DNA of 64,000 nucleotides from Magnolia sinica (taxonomy: Eukaryota > Streptophyta > Magnoliopsida > Magnoliales > Magnoliaceae). The translations under genes and the position numbers were made by a program. The notes beneath the pieces are model-generated. The model saw only the letters and a list, made by a program, of their open reading frames with translations, did not search any database and had not been told where the DNA came from. Position 1 is the stretch's first letter; every line of letters begins with the position of its first letter. Below, piece by piece: positions 10,400 through 22,628 of this stretch. The stretch is from contig NC_080577.1 of the NCBI RefSeq assembly GCF_029962835.1, positions 8,780,501 through 8,844,500 of the forward strand, in the 5' to 3' direction.

Positions 10400-11437
10400 G
10401 AATCACGCGTGCCATGCCACCCGTTTTCAAGGCAGGCCGATTCGGCGACTTTGTTGGGGCCGTGACCGTAAGATCCACCTTGATTTGTGTGTTATATATC
10501 CACATGTTCATCCGTTTTAATATCTCATGTCTGGAAATGGGCTAAAAAAATAATATCATCTATATCTTAGGTGGACCACACAACAGGAAACAATGTTAAT
10601 TGAATGCTAACCATTAAAAACAAAAGTTTTGGATCTAAGCCGATATTTGTGTTTAGCCTTATCCATGTCTGTCTGACCTCATCAACATGTTAGAGGGCAA
10701 ATAAACATTACCGTGGTCCTTAAGAAGTTTTTAATAAAAGACGTTCAATCATTATTATTTCATCACTATTTCCTCTAGTGTAGTCTGCCTGAGATTTGGA
10801 TCTGCTTCATCTTTTGTCTAACGATCTAAAATGACCTGCAAAAACGGATGGACGGCGTGGATATACAAAATATACATCAACGTGGGCCCCATGACTACAG
10901 CCTCACCGGAAGTTTGTGTTTCCCCGGCCTCACTGAATCCGCGTTACTTGGTCTAGTGTTCGTTGGAGTTATTTGTGCTGATGTCAGTATTACTTAATTT
11001 GTCCGTTGCCGGCATTTTCCTCTCCATTTTAGGGTTGAGTCCTTTCGGTTTTTCAGTTATCCTGTTGAGAAATTATATAGTACTCGGCCCCTCCACATCA
11101 CTACTATCCATGACCTTCAAAGTGGGGCCCCACTTTCTGATGATTAAGACCGTTGTTAGATGGGTTCTGATTTGTATGGACCATGCTCCACACATCACTT
11201 GGATTGAGAGATCTTCATCCTTTGAATTTTCTTTTTTCATATTCGGTGTGAAGACGGCCAAAAGATTGGATGAATCTTCCATTGTAGGAGATTTTTGTAC
11301 AAGGAACATCATGGAAGAGACTGATTAGACCGACAGTCTGGATAACCAAACTCCGTATTGAAAGGCCAAAGTATTGTATTTTAAATTATTTTAAAATAAT
11401 TTAGTGTTTCAAAATATTCATTGGAACAGGCTATGGC
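10400..11437. other. Gene-free stretch with a further core-type MITE
   Basis: At about 10437-10930 a core-type MITE is visible: GGCCGTGACCGTAAGATCCACCTTG at the left, and GATGGACGGCGTGG then GTGGGCCCCATGACTACAG at the right. Beyond it, 10960-11430 has no recognisable gene. The opposing frames at 10963-11328 (+) and 11073-11312 (-) show no domain. Confidence 0.45.
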
Positions 11438-11944
11438 TGTGGCCATAGGTATCCTATGGATGTGTCTTTTCACTTAAGTTTGAAAGGTTGCATCCTTTCA
11501 TATTTTGTTTTGAAAAATTATGTCTTTTGAAGTATAAGGGTCGTACCAATTGAGTTTAAACCCAATAGTCACAACCATTTTTAAAAAGAGTGTCTCCACA
11601 CCCTTAAGGGTATCTTCACAAAGTCTATAAATAAACTTCTAATTTTAAGTTTTGAAATGGATTAAAAAATTGATTTTCTCTTTAAAAATTTTGTTTAAGT
11701 ATTTTTTAGTTAGAGTTAAGAATACAAGTGGTTCGAGCCCGTGTACAGTGAGTGCACCAATGGGGGTCATAGTCATTGTATCCTGGAGGTCGATTGCTCT
11801 GGAAACCTATTGCACTTGGGACGTCGTCCAAGGGGAGCAAGTGACTCACGTCACGCCTCAACGTTTATAAACCGATAAGTTTTTTCTTTTTCTCAATTTA
11901 AATTTATTTTATTTAAACAGTTTTTCAAACTCCATATCCCAACA
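11438..11944. repeat. LTR-like repeat, copy 1 (507 bp)
   Basis: The segment starts TGTGGCCATAGGTATCC and ends CATATCCCAACA, the TG...CA form of an LTR, with a TATA-like AAAGTCTATAAATAAA inside. A second copy of about 500 bp lies at 18168-18669. Shared internal blocks include GGATGTGTCTTTTCACTTAA, CCCGTGTACAGTGAGTGCAC and GTGACTCACGTCACGCCT. No flanking duplication or internal retrotransposon domain is attached, so a solo LTR or fragment is inferred. Confidence 0.55.
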
Positions 11945-13649
11945 ATCTTGAAATCAAATATGTTTGAAAAACTATTTAAGAATTACAGTTACATCTATCT
12001 GGTTGGAATAGCACAAAATGAAACCACACCAATCTGATTTGTGAGCCATGACCCATATAATCTAGATTTGTCATATCCCACCTAATGGTCAAGATCTTAT
12101 AGATACTTGTTATGTAAGTTCTTTGGACCACATGTACAAAAGTAAATGCATGCACCAACTGAGAATGGTTAGAGTACTTTAGATCTTGATATCTATAAAT
12201 GAGAATGGTTGGACTATGATCAAACATATGAGAGGTCTGGATTCCTAAACAATTGGCCGGGTTCGTTGTAACCCTCGTTAGCACAGAGTATGATCCTCAA
12301 GTTGTCAGATGAGTCGGGCTAAGGCTATTTTAGGTACTAGAGTTATAACCTACATATGGTCTTTATGTCCCAAATACATGTCATTCTATCACACACATAT
12401 AAAATCTAAGAAATCTATAGTGCCTACCTCTTAGATAATGTCAGGCCTGTTCACTCATAAGAAAGCCTGCATTTAGTAGATTTTCTCAAAATCATGATAT
12501 GACATTAATGAGCCTTTCTTTTTAGATCTCAAAATTTGTAATTTATTTTCTCATAGCTTGAGTCAAACTCAACTTTCACATGAAAATAAATCAAACTGTT
12601 GAACCATACTGAGTAAGATATACACTAATCTCAACATACATGTATATTGAAAATCAACCCAAAATGCATTTCAAAATGAGATTTTGTGTTGGGATTTTCA
12701 CCATATTAGGAATTCTTCTTTATAGACCACCATTCATAGTTAAAAAGAAAATTTTGAAAACAAAAATATGAAAGAAACTTGAGAATGTAATCTTCCAAGG
12801 TATCTTCCTAAATGGGCCTAATAGGTCGATGGTGTGCTCACTATCCTATAAGTCTGTTAGTTGCTCACATGCGGATGGGTAATATTCATTGTACAATCAA
12901 CCAGATAAAGGATCTAAATTCGTCACGTATATGCCAGAAATAGAATTCTTTGTATGGAGAAATGTAGTTGTTAATTATGTATCTTCCCATCATTTTCAAG
13001 TCGGTGCAACCCTTGAGAAGGGTTCTAACAAGGAGCATCTGCTGGTTATAACCATTCTATCTGAACTTGACATATTGCATGAGATCAAACGGTATTCCAA
13101 TGACCCTTAATCTAGTACACTGATCTGATGAATCTCACATGAGTACAAAATCGCCAAATATGGAAGGATTTGAATGTCTCAATAACAAGATTTCTTGGAC
13201 AATCTTATTAAATAAATAAATAAATAAGGTGCATATGGCTCAAATTCAAAGGGGTGTAAATGAAAAAATAATAATAAACCGATAATCTAACCACTTGTTC
13301 AATGGGAATGAAGTGGACGGTTAGAATCATCTATCCTAATTGCTCATGGGTTTATTCTCTTGCGAGTTTGCTCTCCTAGACAACCTTTTAATACTTTAAC
13401 AGAGCACTATGGTTCATACACATGCAATCTATAATTCTATATGATATATGTCTTTAAATAATCTAATCTGAGCCCAAATTTGGTGATCAAGACTATTCGA
13501 CTAATATACCGGACCATGTATAATATATATCACCAAATTATTCTCCCATTGGACAATCTTATATGTCCAACTTATAAACTACAAGTGGATGGTTTATTGT
13601 CTACTTTATGATGAGAGATTTTGAAAAAATATTTGATAGCGACTATCCG
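11945..13649. other. AT-rich gene-free stretch
   Basis: I see no recognisable gene, RNA or transposon ends here. The frames at 11976-12284 (-) and 12889-13110 (+) lack domains and resemble random open frames in AT-rich DNA. A short AAATA run lies at 13209-13228. Confidence 0.4.
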
Positions 13650-15671
13650 TATAACAACCCTAAATTTTGGTGCATTACAAAAATTAAAATAAATATTTAA
13701 AGATTTTATTTTTACATGAAAAATAAAAACAAGTTAATAGTTGAGTTGGTAAAGACATTCTTAATTGAGAAAGAGGTTTAGGGATTGATTCTTGAAGTAG
13801 TAATAATAAATTTTTTATCAAATGTCATAAAAAAATTCAAATTCAGAATAAGAGAGGATATGCTCATCCTATCTTATCAAGATTTCTGCTTAATAGAAAA
13901 AAATAGAAAGCTCTGGAGAATAAGGGAGATGAGATTTTAAGAAAGTTCAATCAGATAAGTTCTAATCGTTAGATCTTTTTAATTTTTTATTATGTTATTA
14001 ATTTCTTCTTGATATATACAATGGATAGTATGGATTATCCACACTATCATTGTATAGGTGTGTAGAGTCAATTTTAATAAAGTGATGTTTTTATGATTTT
14101 AGATCTTGTTAGTAATATTTTATAAATATATTGAATGGATGGAATCTGATTGTACTAAGATAGATCTGTATGAATCATATGATCCCTAAGGCCAAAATAT
14201 ACAAGGGTCATAATTTTCAGATCAATCTGACTATCAGATAGGCCACATTAGTCAGATTTAAAAGTGTTTAATAAAAGAATCTTAAATTTTTGCAAAAGTG
14301 TTGGTATCGCTTGGCGTAGAAGGTCGAAATGGGCCATCGGTATATGTGTAGTTAGATTCACACCATCCATGTAATATGTAGAGGCAAAACATAGTAATAC
14401 CTCAAGAATCTAGATTATCCAATCATCCGGTGGGCCACCCCGATTAATTATTTGACATTCAATTTCAGGATCTTAAAAAGAAAATCTAAATTTTGATAAT
14501 TAAATTTAATAAATATATAATTTAAATTATTTGATCATTTAAGATTTGGTCACTTAGGATATATATCAAAGGTGAGCCACACCATGTAAAATAACTAGAT
14601 GAATAATAATGTTATTGATATAACTGATAGGATCTCTAAATTCAAACCAACCTAATTACCTTATAGATTCTACACTATCAGACTCAGGTAAGTAACCCAA
14701 CTTGTCTCATAATTCATTAAAATTAAAATAAATCGTTTGTGATTGTTTAATTGATTGATATACTGATTTGAGTATTTTGTTAAGATAATTATACATAAAA
14801 TTCATATACAAATATTCTAATAAAGACAACTATGCCAAATATGAAAAATATGCATTTACATATTATCCATCATTCGTTGTATTTGCATAATGCATGGTCG
14901 ATCCTAGGGGCCATCCCTAGAAGAAATGTCGATCCTGGTAGAGCGTTACCAGATACGGGCTATGCCCAAGCCTACCGAAAAGTGGAAGCCTACCTAACGG
15001 GTAGAAGCGGGTTGACAGCCTCCAACCCAAGCAGATGGACAATCATCCCATCTGATGCCTTCATATCATTGTACATCCATTTTTATTTTATTTTAATTGC
15101 TATGATTATGAACCATGTTGGCTTATTTCACTGAGCCTGGCCAGCTTACTTTTTTATTGATAGAAAAATCGTACAGAAGAGCTATTAGCAGATGATGTGG
15201 GGCAAGAATCGAAAGGATGCACCGTACCTGAACATGATCCATGTGAAACATGGTCATACTTATCTGAAGATGAAGTGGCGGCATTAGACTATTTCTGATT
15301 GCTAGCATAGTTTGATTAACGTAAAATGCATATCGGTATTGATTTTGAGATTTTAAAAAATTATTTATATTTATTTCATTGAAACAATGTTAGTATGGAA
15401 TAAACATAATTATAGTACGATGATATAATAAATGAATGATTTTTAAGGTTTATTTTATTTCAAGAGTTGTCGAGATTTATATATGTCTGGTTGATTGGTA
15501 CTAAGTGTTATATATGTGTGATTGAGATTATGGTAGAACTTAGACTGAATATAATTATTATCTCTGATTAAAATGATTAAGGAACTAAATTAGTACACTT
15601 TGTGTACGAGTTACGAACTAAAACTTGGGTCTAAGGGTGCACACTCTGTACCCGAATTTCGGGGCATGACA
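13650..15671 (-). mobile_element. Probable solo LTR of a Ty3/gypsy-type element (about 2.0 kb)
   Basis: On the minus strand it opens TGTCATGCCCCGAAATTCGG and closes with AAAATTTAGGGTTGTTATA, a start/end style I associate with long LTRs of plant gypsy elements. Near-matching 5-bp flanks ATCCG (13645-13649) and ATCCC (15672-15676) could be an aged target duplication. No gag or pol sequence adjoins it. An internal segment, 14520-14986, is duplicated at 17699-18167. The end-motif argument is from memory, and the duplication is imperfect. Confidence 0.55.
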
Positions 15672-15689
15672 ATCCCGCTCTGCAGCGTC

Positions 15690-15919
15690 ACCCGCTTCTT
15701 CATTATCAAGACGGTAGCCACCAGCAGGTGCCAGATTAGTACCTTCTTCATCATGAGCATGGTCATTATCGCCACCAGCCGGCGCCGGATTATTACCTTC
15801 TTCATTATCAGGATGGTCTAAATTGCCACCAGCTGGCGTCGAATTATTACCTTCTTCATTATCAGGATGGTTTGGATTGCCACCAGCCGATGCCAAATTA
15901 TTACCTTCTTCATTATCAG
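15690..15919. repeat. 54-bp minisatellite (about 4 units), main part
   Basis: Units starting near 15737, 15791, 15845 and 15899 are spaced exactly 54 bp apart and contain TACCTTCTTCATTATCAGG and TTGCCACCAGC. On the minus strand 54 bp is 18 codons, and the frame stays open as a repeated HPDNEEGNN-x-APAGG peptide over 15618-15962. The array is cut by the hAT element at 15920 and resumes at 17182. Confidence 0.85.
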
Positions 15920-17181
15920 TAGAGCTGGGCATGCCTGACCCAATCCGGTGGATCCGACCCATTTCGAACCGAACCGATGGCCTGGATCAGTGCAGATCGA
16001 GTAGGATCAGTCAAATCCGACCGTTCATTGGATCGAGTTCGGATTAACGGTCAATCCAGACCGATCCGATCCGAATGGATCCGATTTGATCCGATCCGAC
16101 CCGTCCGCACAATGTTCATTCGACACTATTTACTATAATGTTGTCTACTTGAGATTGAGATATACCTCATTTTTACTTTAATATCATAAAATGATCTAGA
16201 AAAATAGATGGACAACATGGATGAAATAAAGACATCATGCTGGGGTTCACAGAGCACCGACTATCCACCGTTGGTGGGTGGAAGGAGGAGCAACCAATCC
16301 TGCCTCTGCTGTGCTCAAGGCTCCAGGTGCATCAAGCACCGAGCTACACAGTAGGGGATAGCCGAATAGGTTCTATGCGTACAGCTCATGGCAACTTTCC
16401 GTGAGGTTGAGCTGTGTGGGCCCCACCTTGATGTGTGTCAAACATCAACACTGTGCATTTGATGGGTCCCCTTTAAATTATGGGATATCCCAAAAATCAG
16501 CCGTATACGAAACTCCGGTGGGCCATACCATCTAAAATCATGTGAAGACATTACTAAAACATATAAAAGCACTTAATGGGGCCCACCTAAAATTTGGATG
16601 CATCTGAAACTTGGTCTGACCCCTCATCCAAGTGAGACACACATAATGGATGGTCTTGATTTGTGAACCACACCTCAGTGGGCCTAAAAAAGGATCGTGA
16701 TATTTTAATGGGAGGGTAAACGTAAGTACGTAACCCCTCTGGCAGGTGTACTCTGTACGTAGGAGACTGCCATGCACCATGCTGGTTTGTGTATTGGCTT
16801 AAGCAAGTTCTGTGGGTCCCATCGTGAGGTATGTGTTATATCCAAACCGTCCATTCATTTGGCGGGCTTGTCTTAAGGCTTGAGCCGAAAAATAAGACAA
16901 ATCTAAAGATCAAGTGGACCACACTGCAAAAAGCAGTGGGGGTTGAACGTCTACTATTGAAATGGAGAATTTGATCCGAACTGTACCCAACCCGATCCAA
17001 CTCGGTTTCCCTGACCGAGTCGGATTCGATTTGAGTCAGGTTAACAGTATGACGGATCAGATTGAGTCAAAGGACCAGGACTCGGTCCTAGATCGGATCG
17101 AGTTCGGTCATGGTATTGAAAATTTTAGACCGAGTCGAGTTAGACTCAATCCAGTCCGACTCGACTCGATGCCCACCTCTA
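15920..17181. mobile_element. Non-autonomous hAT element (1262 bp) inserted in the minisatellite
   Basis: The terminal inverted repeats are TAGAGCTGGGCAT and TAGAGGTGGGCAT (reverse complement of the right end), 12 of 13 matching. A perfect 8-bp duplication ATTATCAG flanks it at 15912-15919 and 17182-17189, diagnostic of the hAT superfamily. Both sub-terminal regions are dense in GATCCGA/CGGATCG words (about 15940-16105 and 16970-17170). The interior contains part of a core-type MITE, including its right end at about 16100-16320. No transposase is present. Confidence 0.9.
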
Positions 17182-17213
17182 ATTATCAGGATGGTCTGGA
17201 TTGCCACCAGCTG
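17182..17213. repeat. 54-bp minisatellite, piece beyond the hAT insertion
   Basis: ATTATCAGGATGGTCTGGAT followed by TGCCACCAGCTGG resumes the 54-bp unit interrupted at 15919. Together with the 8-bp duplication it proves that the array pre-dates the hAT element. Confidence 0.85.
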
Positions 17214-17419
17214 GGCGAATTTTTACATAAAAATCGAATAAACACCAGAAAAATGTCATGATGATTGTGATGATAAACGATATAATTCCTACCCATTTGT
17301 TTTTCTTAGGTATCAAAAAACCATCAACGCTTGGTATTATAGTAAATGACACACTGACCTTGGTGCCAACATCAATCATACTTGCATTTTCAAAAAAGAA
17401 AAATATGATTATTAAATAA

Positions 17420-17423
<4 letters not shown>

Positions 17424-17464
<41 letters not shown>
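17424..17464. repeat. (TA)n microsatellite
   Basis: About 20 uninterrupted TA units in an AT-rich stretch without genes (17214-17698). Confidence 0.95.
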
Positions 17465-17467
<3 letters not shown>

Positions 17468-17698
17468 ATAATGACATTTAAATTGTTATTTTTTACATTT
17501 TGCAAAATTGATGGCCCTATTGGCGATTGGGGGGGGGCGACTTCTATCATTTCTGTCATTCATAAAAATCACCTTTAGAACTCCATCATAATAAAATATT
17601 TGCATTTTTTAAATTTTTTATTCTTTACTTTTTAAAGCAAACAATGCTGCAAAAATAAAAGTATTTAGAAGTTGCAGGCTGGGTGATAAACTTATAAT

Positions 17699-18167
17699 TT
17701 TAATTATTTAATCATTTAAGATTTGGCCACCTAGGATATATATCAAAGGTGGGCCCCACCATGTAAAATAAATATATGAATAATAATGTTGTTGATATAA
17801 CTGATAGGATTTCTAAATTCAAACCAACCTAATTAATTACCTTGTGAATTCTACATTATCAAACTCAAGTGAGTTACCCAACTTGTCTCATAATTCATTA
17901 AAATTAAAATAAATCGTTTGTGATTATTTGATTGATTGATATACTGATTTGAGTATTTTGTTATGATAATTGTACACTAAATTCATATGTGAATATTCTG
18001 ATTAAGACAACTATATCAAATATGAAAAATATGCATTTACATATCATCTATCATTCGTTGCATTTGCATAATGCATGGTCAATCCTAGGGGCCCTCCCTA
18101 GAAGAAATGTCGATCCTAGTAGAGCATTACCAGATGCGGGTTATGCCCAAGCCTACCGAAAGGTGGA
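17699..18167 (-). repeat. Second copy of an internal piece of the gypsy-type LTR
   Basis: This piece is closely similar to 14520-14986 over its whole length. Shared blocks include GGATATATATCAAAGGTG, CATGTAAAATAA, CCCAACTTGTCTCATAATTC and CTAGAAGAAATGTCGATCCT. It stops exactly where the second LTR-like repeat begins (TGTAACCATAGG at 18168), so the junction looks like a recombination or insertion boundary. Confidence 0.75.
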
Positions 18168-18669
18168 TGTAACCATAGGTGCCCTATGGATGTGTCTTTT
18201 CACTTAAGTCTAAAAGGTTACATCCTTTCATATTTTATTTTAAAAAGTTGCGTCTTTTGAAGTGTAAGGGTCGCACCAATTGGGTTTAAACCTAATAGTC
18301 ACAGTCCTTAAGGGTGTCTTCACAAAATCTATAAATAGGTTTCTGATTTTAAGTTTTGGAATGGATTAGAAAATTGGTTTTCTCTTTAAAAATCTTGTTT
18401 AAGTATTTTCTAGTTCGAGTTAAGACTATAAATGGTTCGAACCCGTGTACAGTGAGTGCACCACTTGAACCGGGTCATAGTTGTTGTATCCTTGAGGTTG
18501 ATTGCTTTGGAAACCTGTTGCACTTAGGACGTTGTCCAAAGGAAGCAAATTTAATTTCAAGTCGAGTGACTCACGTCACGCCTTGACATTTATAAACCAA
18601 TAAGTTTTCTATTTTTTTCAATATAAATTTATTTTATTTAAATAGTTTTTCAAACTCCATATCCTAACA
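18168..18669. repeat. LTR-like repeat, copy 2
   Basis: This 502-bp segment runs from TGTAACCATAGGTGCCC to CATATCCTAACA and is the partner of 11438-11944, in the same orientation. It joins the LTR piece at 17699-18167 without a spacer. The frame at 18356-18586 is read through this repeat and is not a gene. Confidence 0.65.
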
Positions 18670-21119
18670 CCACGAACACTAGATATTGTCAGGCCAACCG
18701 ATCAGTTAACCTAGCAAGTACAACGGAGCCATGCTTCAGTTTCTGGACTGTCGAATGTGGACTATTGTAAAAATCCAGCCATCCTCTATTCAGGATCTAA
18801 ACGACTGGACGTGGACTGTTGAAAATCCTACCCGTCCAATCCTCGGGATCAAGATCATTGATGTGAACTGTAGGAAAATCCTACCCATCAAATTTATGGC
18901 CTTCCTTTCCATTAAATTTGGACTGTTGATACAGTGTTATCTTAACCATAATGCCAGTCAAGAACCTAGGATTTCTTCAGGTGGCCCACCATTTAGATCC
19001 CATGGACAAAAATCTCAGTGGGCCACACAGGGTTGTTGAACAGGGATTTGGGGTGCAACTCGGATGGGTCGGGTCGGGTTGATTAACCCGAAGTCGACCC
19101 GATCTCAAAAAGGCCTATCCCAACGCGAATTTCAACCCGAACCCAGCAACCCAACCCAACCGAACTTGGTTTGGGTCAACCCGAACCCAAGTTGCAGCCA
19201 TGATGTGGACTTTCATCACCGTCACGTTTCTCTTTAATGTGTAGTCAAACCTGATGAATAGACCTGACCAGTTTTCATGTCGAGCAATCTCACAATGGGG
19301 CCCACCTGATGAACGGCTTGGATCTTATAAGTGGTCACACGCAGAGCCGCAAGCCCACGAAGCAGGGCAACCATGAGAAACGATGGGCTTGCCGTTCGGT
19401 GAGGGGCACAGGACTAGAAAGGAAAGGGACAAGTCAATCTGCCCAGCAACCGATGGGATGTAGTTTTCAGAGCCCTGCCAAGCCCATATGCTTGTATGAT
19501 GAAGCTCATGCACACGCCACACGCACGACAACATGTGACAATAGGTCCGAGATCTAATGCATATATCAGAACAGAACTACTATAGTTAAGCCCTAGCGTA
19601 AGATTTATTTTGATCGAATGGTCAGGTGGGCCGTAGGTCGCAAAATAAATGTACGGCTCTGAAAAACTGGACCGAAGTTTTCTTACCCGTCCATCTGTTT
19701 CCAATATTGGGGCTCACATCCCGAGTAGACCAGAATTATTTTTGGTAAAACGTGTAAAAGGTTGGGCCAACCTAATGGATGGATTGGATCTGGTACATAT
19801 ATGCCATGCTGGCACATGTGTGGCGTGTATGCGATCTTGATTGCACACGCGTGTAAGTTTAGCATAGATCTTGTTTTCATGAGAATTCTACTCGGCACGG
19901 AATACAATGCATTCAGCAATTCCTGTCTGATCATCTAATAAATGGTAGGCCACGATTAGCACGTTTTCTCTCTGTTAATTATTAGCCGCCGGATGGTGGG
20001 GCCACACCTCTGTGAACGGTAACTCTGTTGTAACGCAAAAATCAAATCATCCTCTGTCAGAGATCTCAGTAAAGGGTTGACGACTTGTATTTGAGTGTAT
20101 TTGAAGTTACTTGAGACAATTTGGGAGATTTTATCAATATCAAATCCATCTTTTTCCGATGCAGACTCGATGCAATTACATGCATCCAAACACGAGCTTT
20201 GGATTCCAACGCATTTCAATTAGAAATTGCAAAAAATAACTAAGGATGCAAGAGATATACTAATTTGAATTCCTTGATTTTCAAATACAAACCTAATTGC
20301 AGGTTATTGATCGAATGGTCGAAATCATCCGGCCAGCAAAGATTCCAACCATCCATTGTGGGTCCCTCAAGATGAAAGGTCTGTAGTACTCCTCTGCTAC
20401 ACTGCAGGTCGAATTTCAACCTGCTAACTGCAGGGTGTCCTGTATCGTTAAAACCGTCAGTTGGATATGATCTTTGAATGATGCCCCTGAATTGAGTCAC
20501 GGACTCGATGGTTTGATTCGACGGTTCACGTGTCTAAACAGAGCTCATACCAATGTAACTTCATTTTTCTAAAGACGGTACACAGAAAACGAGGGATCTC
20601 TTCTGCTCAATAAGGCTGTTGAACTGTGGCCCTACATTTCTTTGAACGATGCCGATCATCAACTGAGTGGGCCCCACGTCTTAAAATCATGCTAATGTGA
20701 TCATCAGTTCAGTCATATGTGTACAAAATATATGAAAGGTTAGGAGAAATTGACCGATGATTTGAGTTCTACTTACATGATTTGGCCCACCCATTGATCA
20801 AAGCACGCTAGAGAGTGCTCTTGGGCCACTATATTAAGGGAACTGACGCACCCTAACCAGGGATCAGATTAAGTGTGGCCTTTATTGTAGGCCCACCTTG
20901 ATATATGTATTTTATATCTACAGTACCAGCCATCTTATTTGCCCGATCATTTTTGGGTTCAAGACCAAAAATAAAGCAGATCTAATTCCCAGGTGGATCA
21001 AACCACAGGAAACAGTGGTGATTGACCATTGATGAGCCACAAAAGTTTAGAATAATGCTTATCAATAGGTTGGATGGCAAATAAACGTTACAAGAGTTTT
21101 ACGATGAGCATTAAGAAGT
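18670..21119. other. Gene-free stretch with a short GGGT/ACCC-rich element and half MITEs
   Basis: At 19049-19198 a ~150-bp segment rich in CGGGTTG / CAACCCGAACCC begins GGGGTGCAACTCGG and ends CCCAAGTTGCAGCC; it resembles short hAT-type MITEs but shows no duplication. The left half of a core-type MITE lies at about 20875-21119 (GTAGGCCCACCTTGATATAT) and stops at the next repeat. The remaining sequence has short overlapping frames (19309-19934, 19956-20500) with no domains. Confidence 0.45.
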
Positions 21120-21826
21120 TTTTTGATACGAGGGACGTGATAAGGTCGATTACCATCTTTCTTGGTGAAAACTACGACGAATCAGCGGTGTTCTTTGACT
21201 CCTCGTAGAGCTTCCTCAAATTTATGAGGGATAAAAAATAGAAATAATTATTAATAAATTAGAAATAAATTAATTGATTATAAAAAAACAAAAAAAACAA
21301 AATTATAATCCTTTACTTAGTGAACTCCAAACCCAGGGCAGAGTTTCGTACTCAAACACACTAAAAATGTGGCTTAGTATAAATAGTAAACTTACTATTT
21401 ACAAACGATTATAATTCCTACCAAACTTTATAATTTTTGGCCAAAAATAATAAATGTCCAATTTGGACGAACCGCATTATTCTCCTAATTTTTCTAAGCC
21501 CTTTTAATGTTGGGCATGACCCTTAAAGCTCAAAGGATCAAGAGTTATGATCAAACTAAAACTTATTATTTATAGTAAAAATGAAAATAAATTGGACTTT
21601 CGACTGTCAATCTGATATAATTGTGCAAATCTAGCATGGGCAACCCATCGTAGCAGGTTGGTTGGCTAAAGTAACTTCTCCTACCCTAAAATCATATATA
21701 ATATGTCGAAAAACTGATTCTGATTTGTGAGATATAACTGTTTTAAGGTTCTGACAGTCCTAATCACCTCGCTTCCAATTGGGCCTCCTCTAGTCTATAT
21801 TGGCCATGAAAGTGTCCGCAACCCGC
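21120..21826 (-). repeat. Single copy of the ~0.7-kb TGATGTAGAGC repeat
   Basis: On the minus strand it starts TGATGTAGAGCGGGTTGCGG and continues through CATGGCCAATATAGAC, ACTATAAATAATAAG and CTCATAAATTTGAGGAAGC. Related copies are the two arms of the inverted repeat at 43323-44753 and a plus-strand copy at about 35843-36410. It may be an LTR from a retrotransposon family, judged by its TG start and a TATA-like ACTATAAATAGTAA, but no internal domains adjoin it. Confidence 0.65.
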
Positions 21827-22076
21827 TCTACATCATTTTTAGTGGTAGGGCGTTCAATCACCACTATAATATAGTATACTTGAGAATTTGATCTTCTTCA
21901 TTTTTTAAGTGCATGCTCTAAAATTATTTAGTTATATAAAATACATACATGAAGGTGGGCGCCACAATAAGTACCGCACCATCTTAGGTGAGGCTGAGGT
22001 ACACCTAATCCACTGCACCCTTACCACTATTTTTTTATAACAAGCCACTTTTATAAGATATCAGTACCATTAAAAT

Positions 22077-22386
22077 TAGGGATGCACGTCGAACTGGTAA
22101 AACCGTGAAACTAGACTAGAACCAACCAAACGGTTCGGTTTAGTCTGGTTCTAGAGTGCACCGGTTCCGGTTCTGGTTTGAAAAATCAAAGAATTGATTA
22201 CATCAGTTTGATTCTCAGTTTGGGGTATGTAGAACTGAACCGAGCCATGAACCGATCCGTAGAACCAAATCGTGGATCCGAACCGCGGAACCAAACCATG
22301 GAACTGAACCTATATTAAAATAATAATAAAAATAAATAAATAATAATACCCTAACCCCTATTCACGCTGACTACTCGACCCTATTG

Positions 22387-22438
<52 letters not shown>

Positions 22439-22620
22439 CATTCACCACTGTAGAACCGTTGAACCGATCCGGAACCAAACCGGTTTTAATGGTTCGGTTC
22501 TAGTTCAGTTCTGGGGTGCTAACAATCCAGTTCTGGTTCCTAATATCCTAAAACCATTAAGAACGACTCGGTTCTGATTTCACCCCAGAACTGGACCGAA
22601 CCGACCCATGTGCACCCCTA
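22077..22620. mobile_element. Non-autonomous hAT element (544 bp)
   Basis: The ends TAGGGATGCACGTCG and (reverse complement) TAGGGGTGCACATGG form imperfect inverted repeats. A perfect 8-bp duplication ATTAAAAT flanks it at 22069-22076 and 22621-22628. The interior is made of GAACCG/CGGTTC words facing each other, giving strong self-complementarity, and contains a (CT)n tract at 22389-22436. Confidence 0.9.
22389..22436. repeat. (CT)n microsatellite inside the hAT element
   Basis: About 24 CT units lie in the middle of the hAT-type MITE at 22077-22620, between inverted GAACCG-rich arms. Confidence 0.95.
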
Positions 22621-22628
22621 ATTAAAAT

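Noticed and set aside
11725-11770. Box B-like GGTTCGAGCCCGTGT suggesting a SINE or tRNA
   Set aside because: It lies within the LTR-like repeat that is duplicated at 18168-18669, with no box A at the correct distance and no poly(A) tail.
15690-15919. CRISPR-like regular spacing
   Set aside because: The units are contiguous tandem copies without unique spacers, and this is plant nuclear DNA.
15618-15962. 114-residue minus-strand frame with an 18-residue repeat
   Set aside because: It lies in the 54-bp minisatellite and its start is in the later hAT insertion, so it is not a present-day gene; the repeat itself is reported as a finding.
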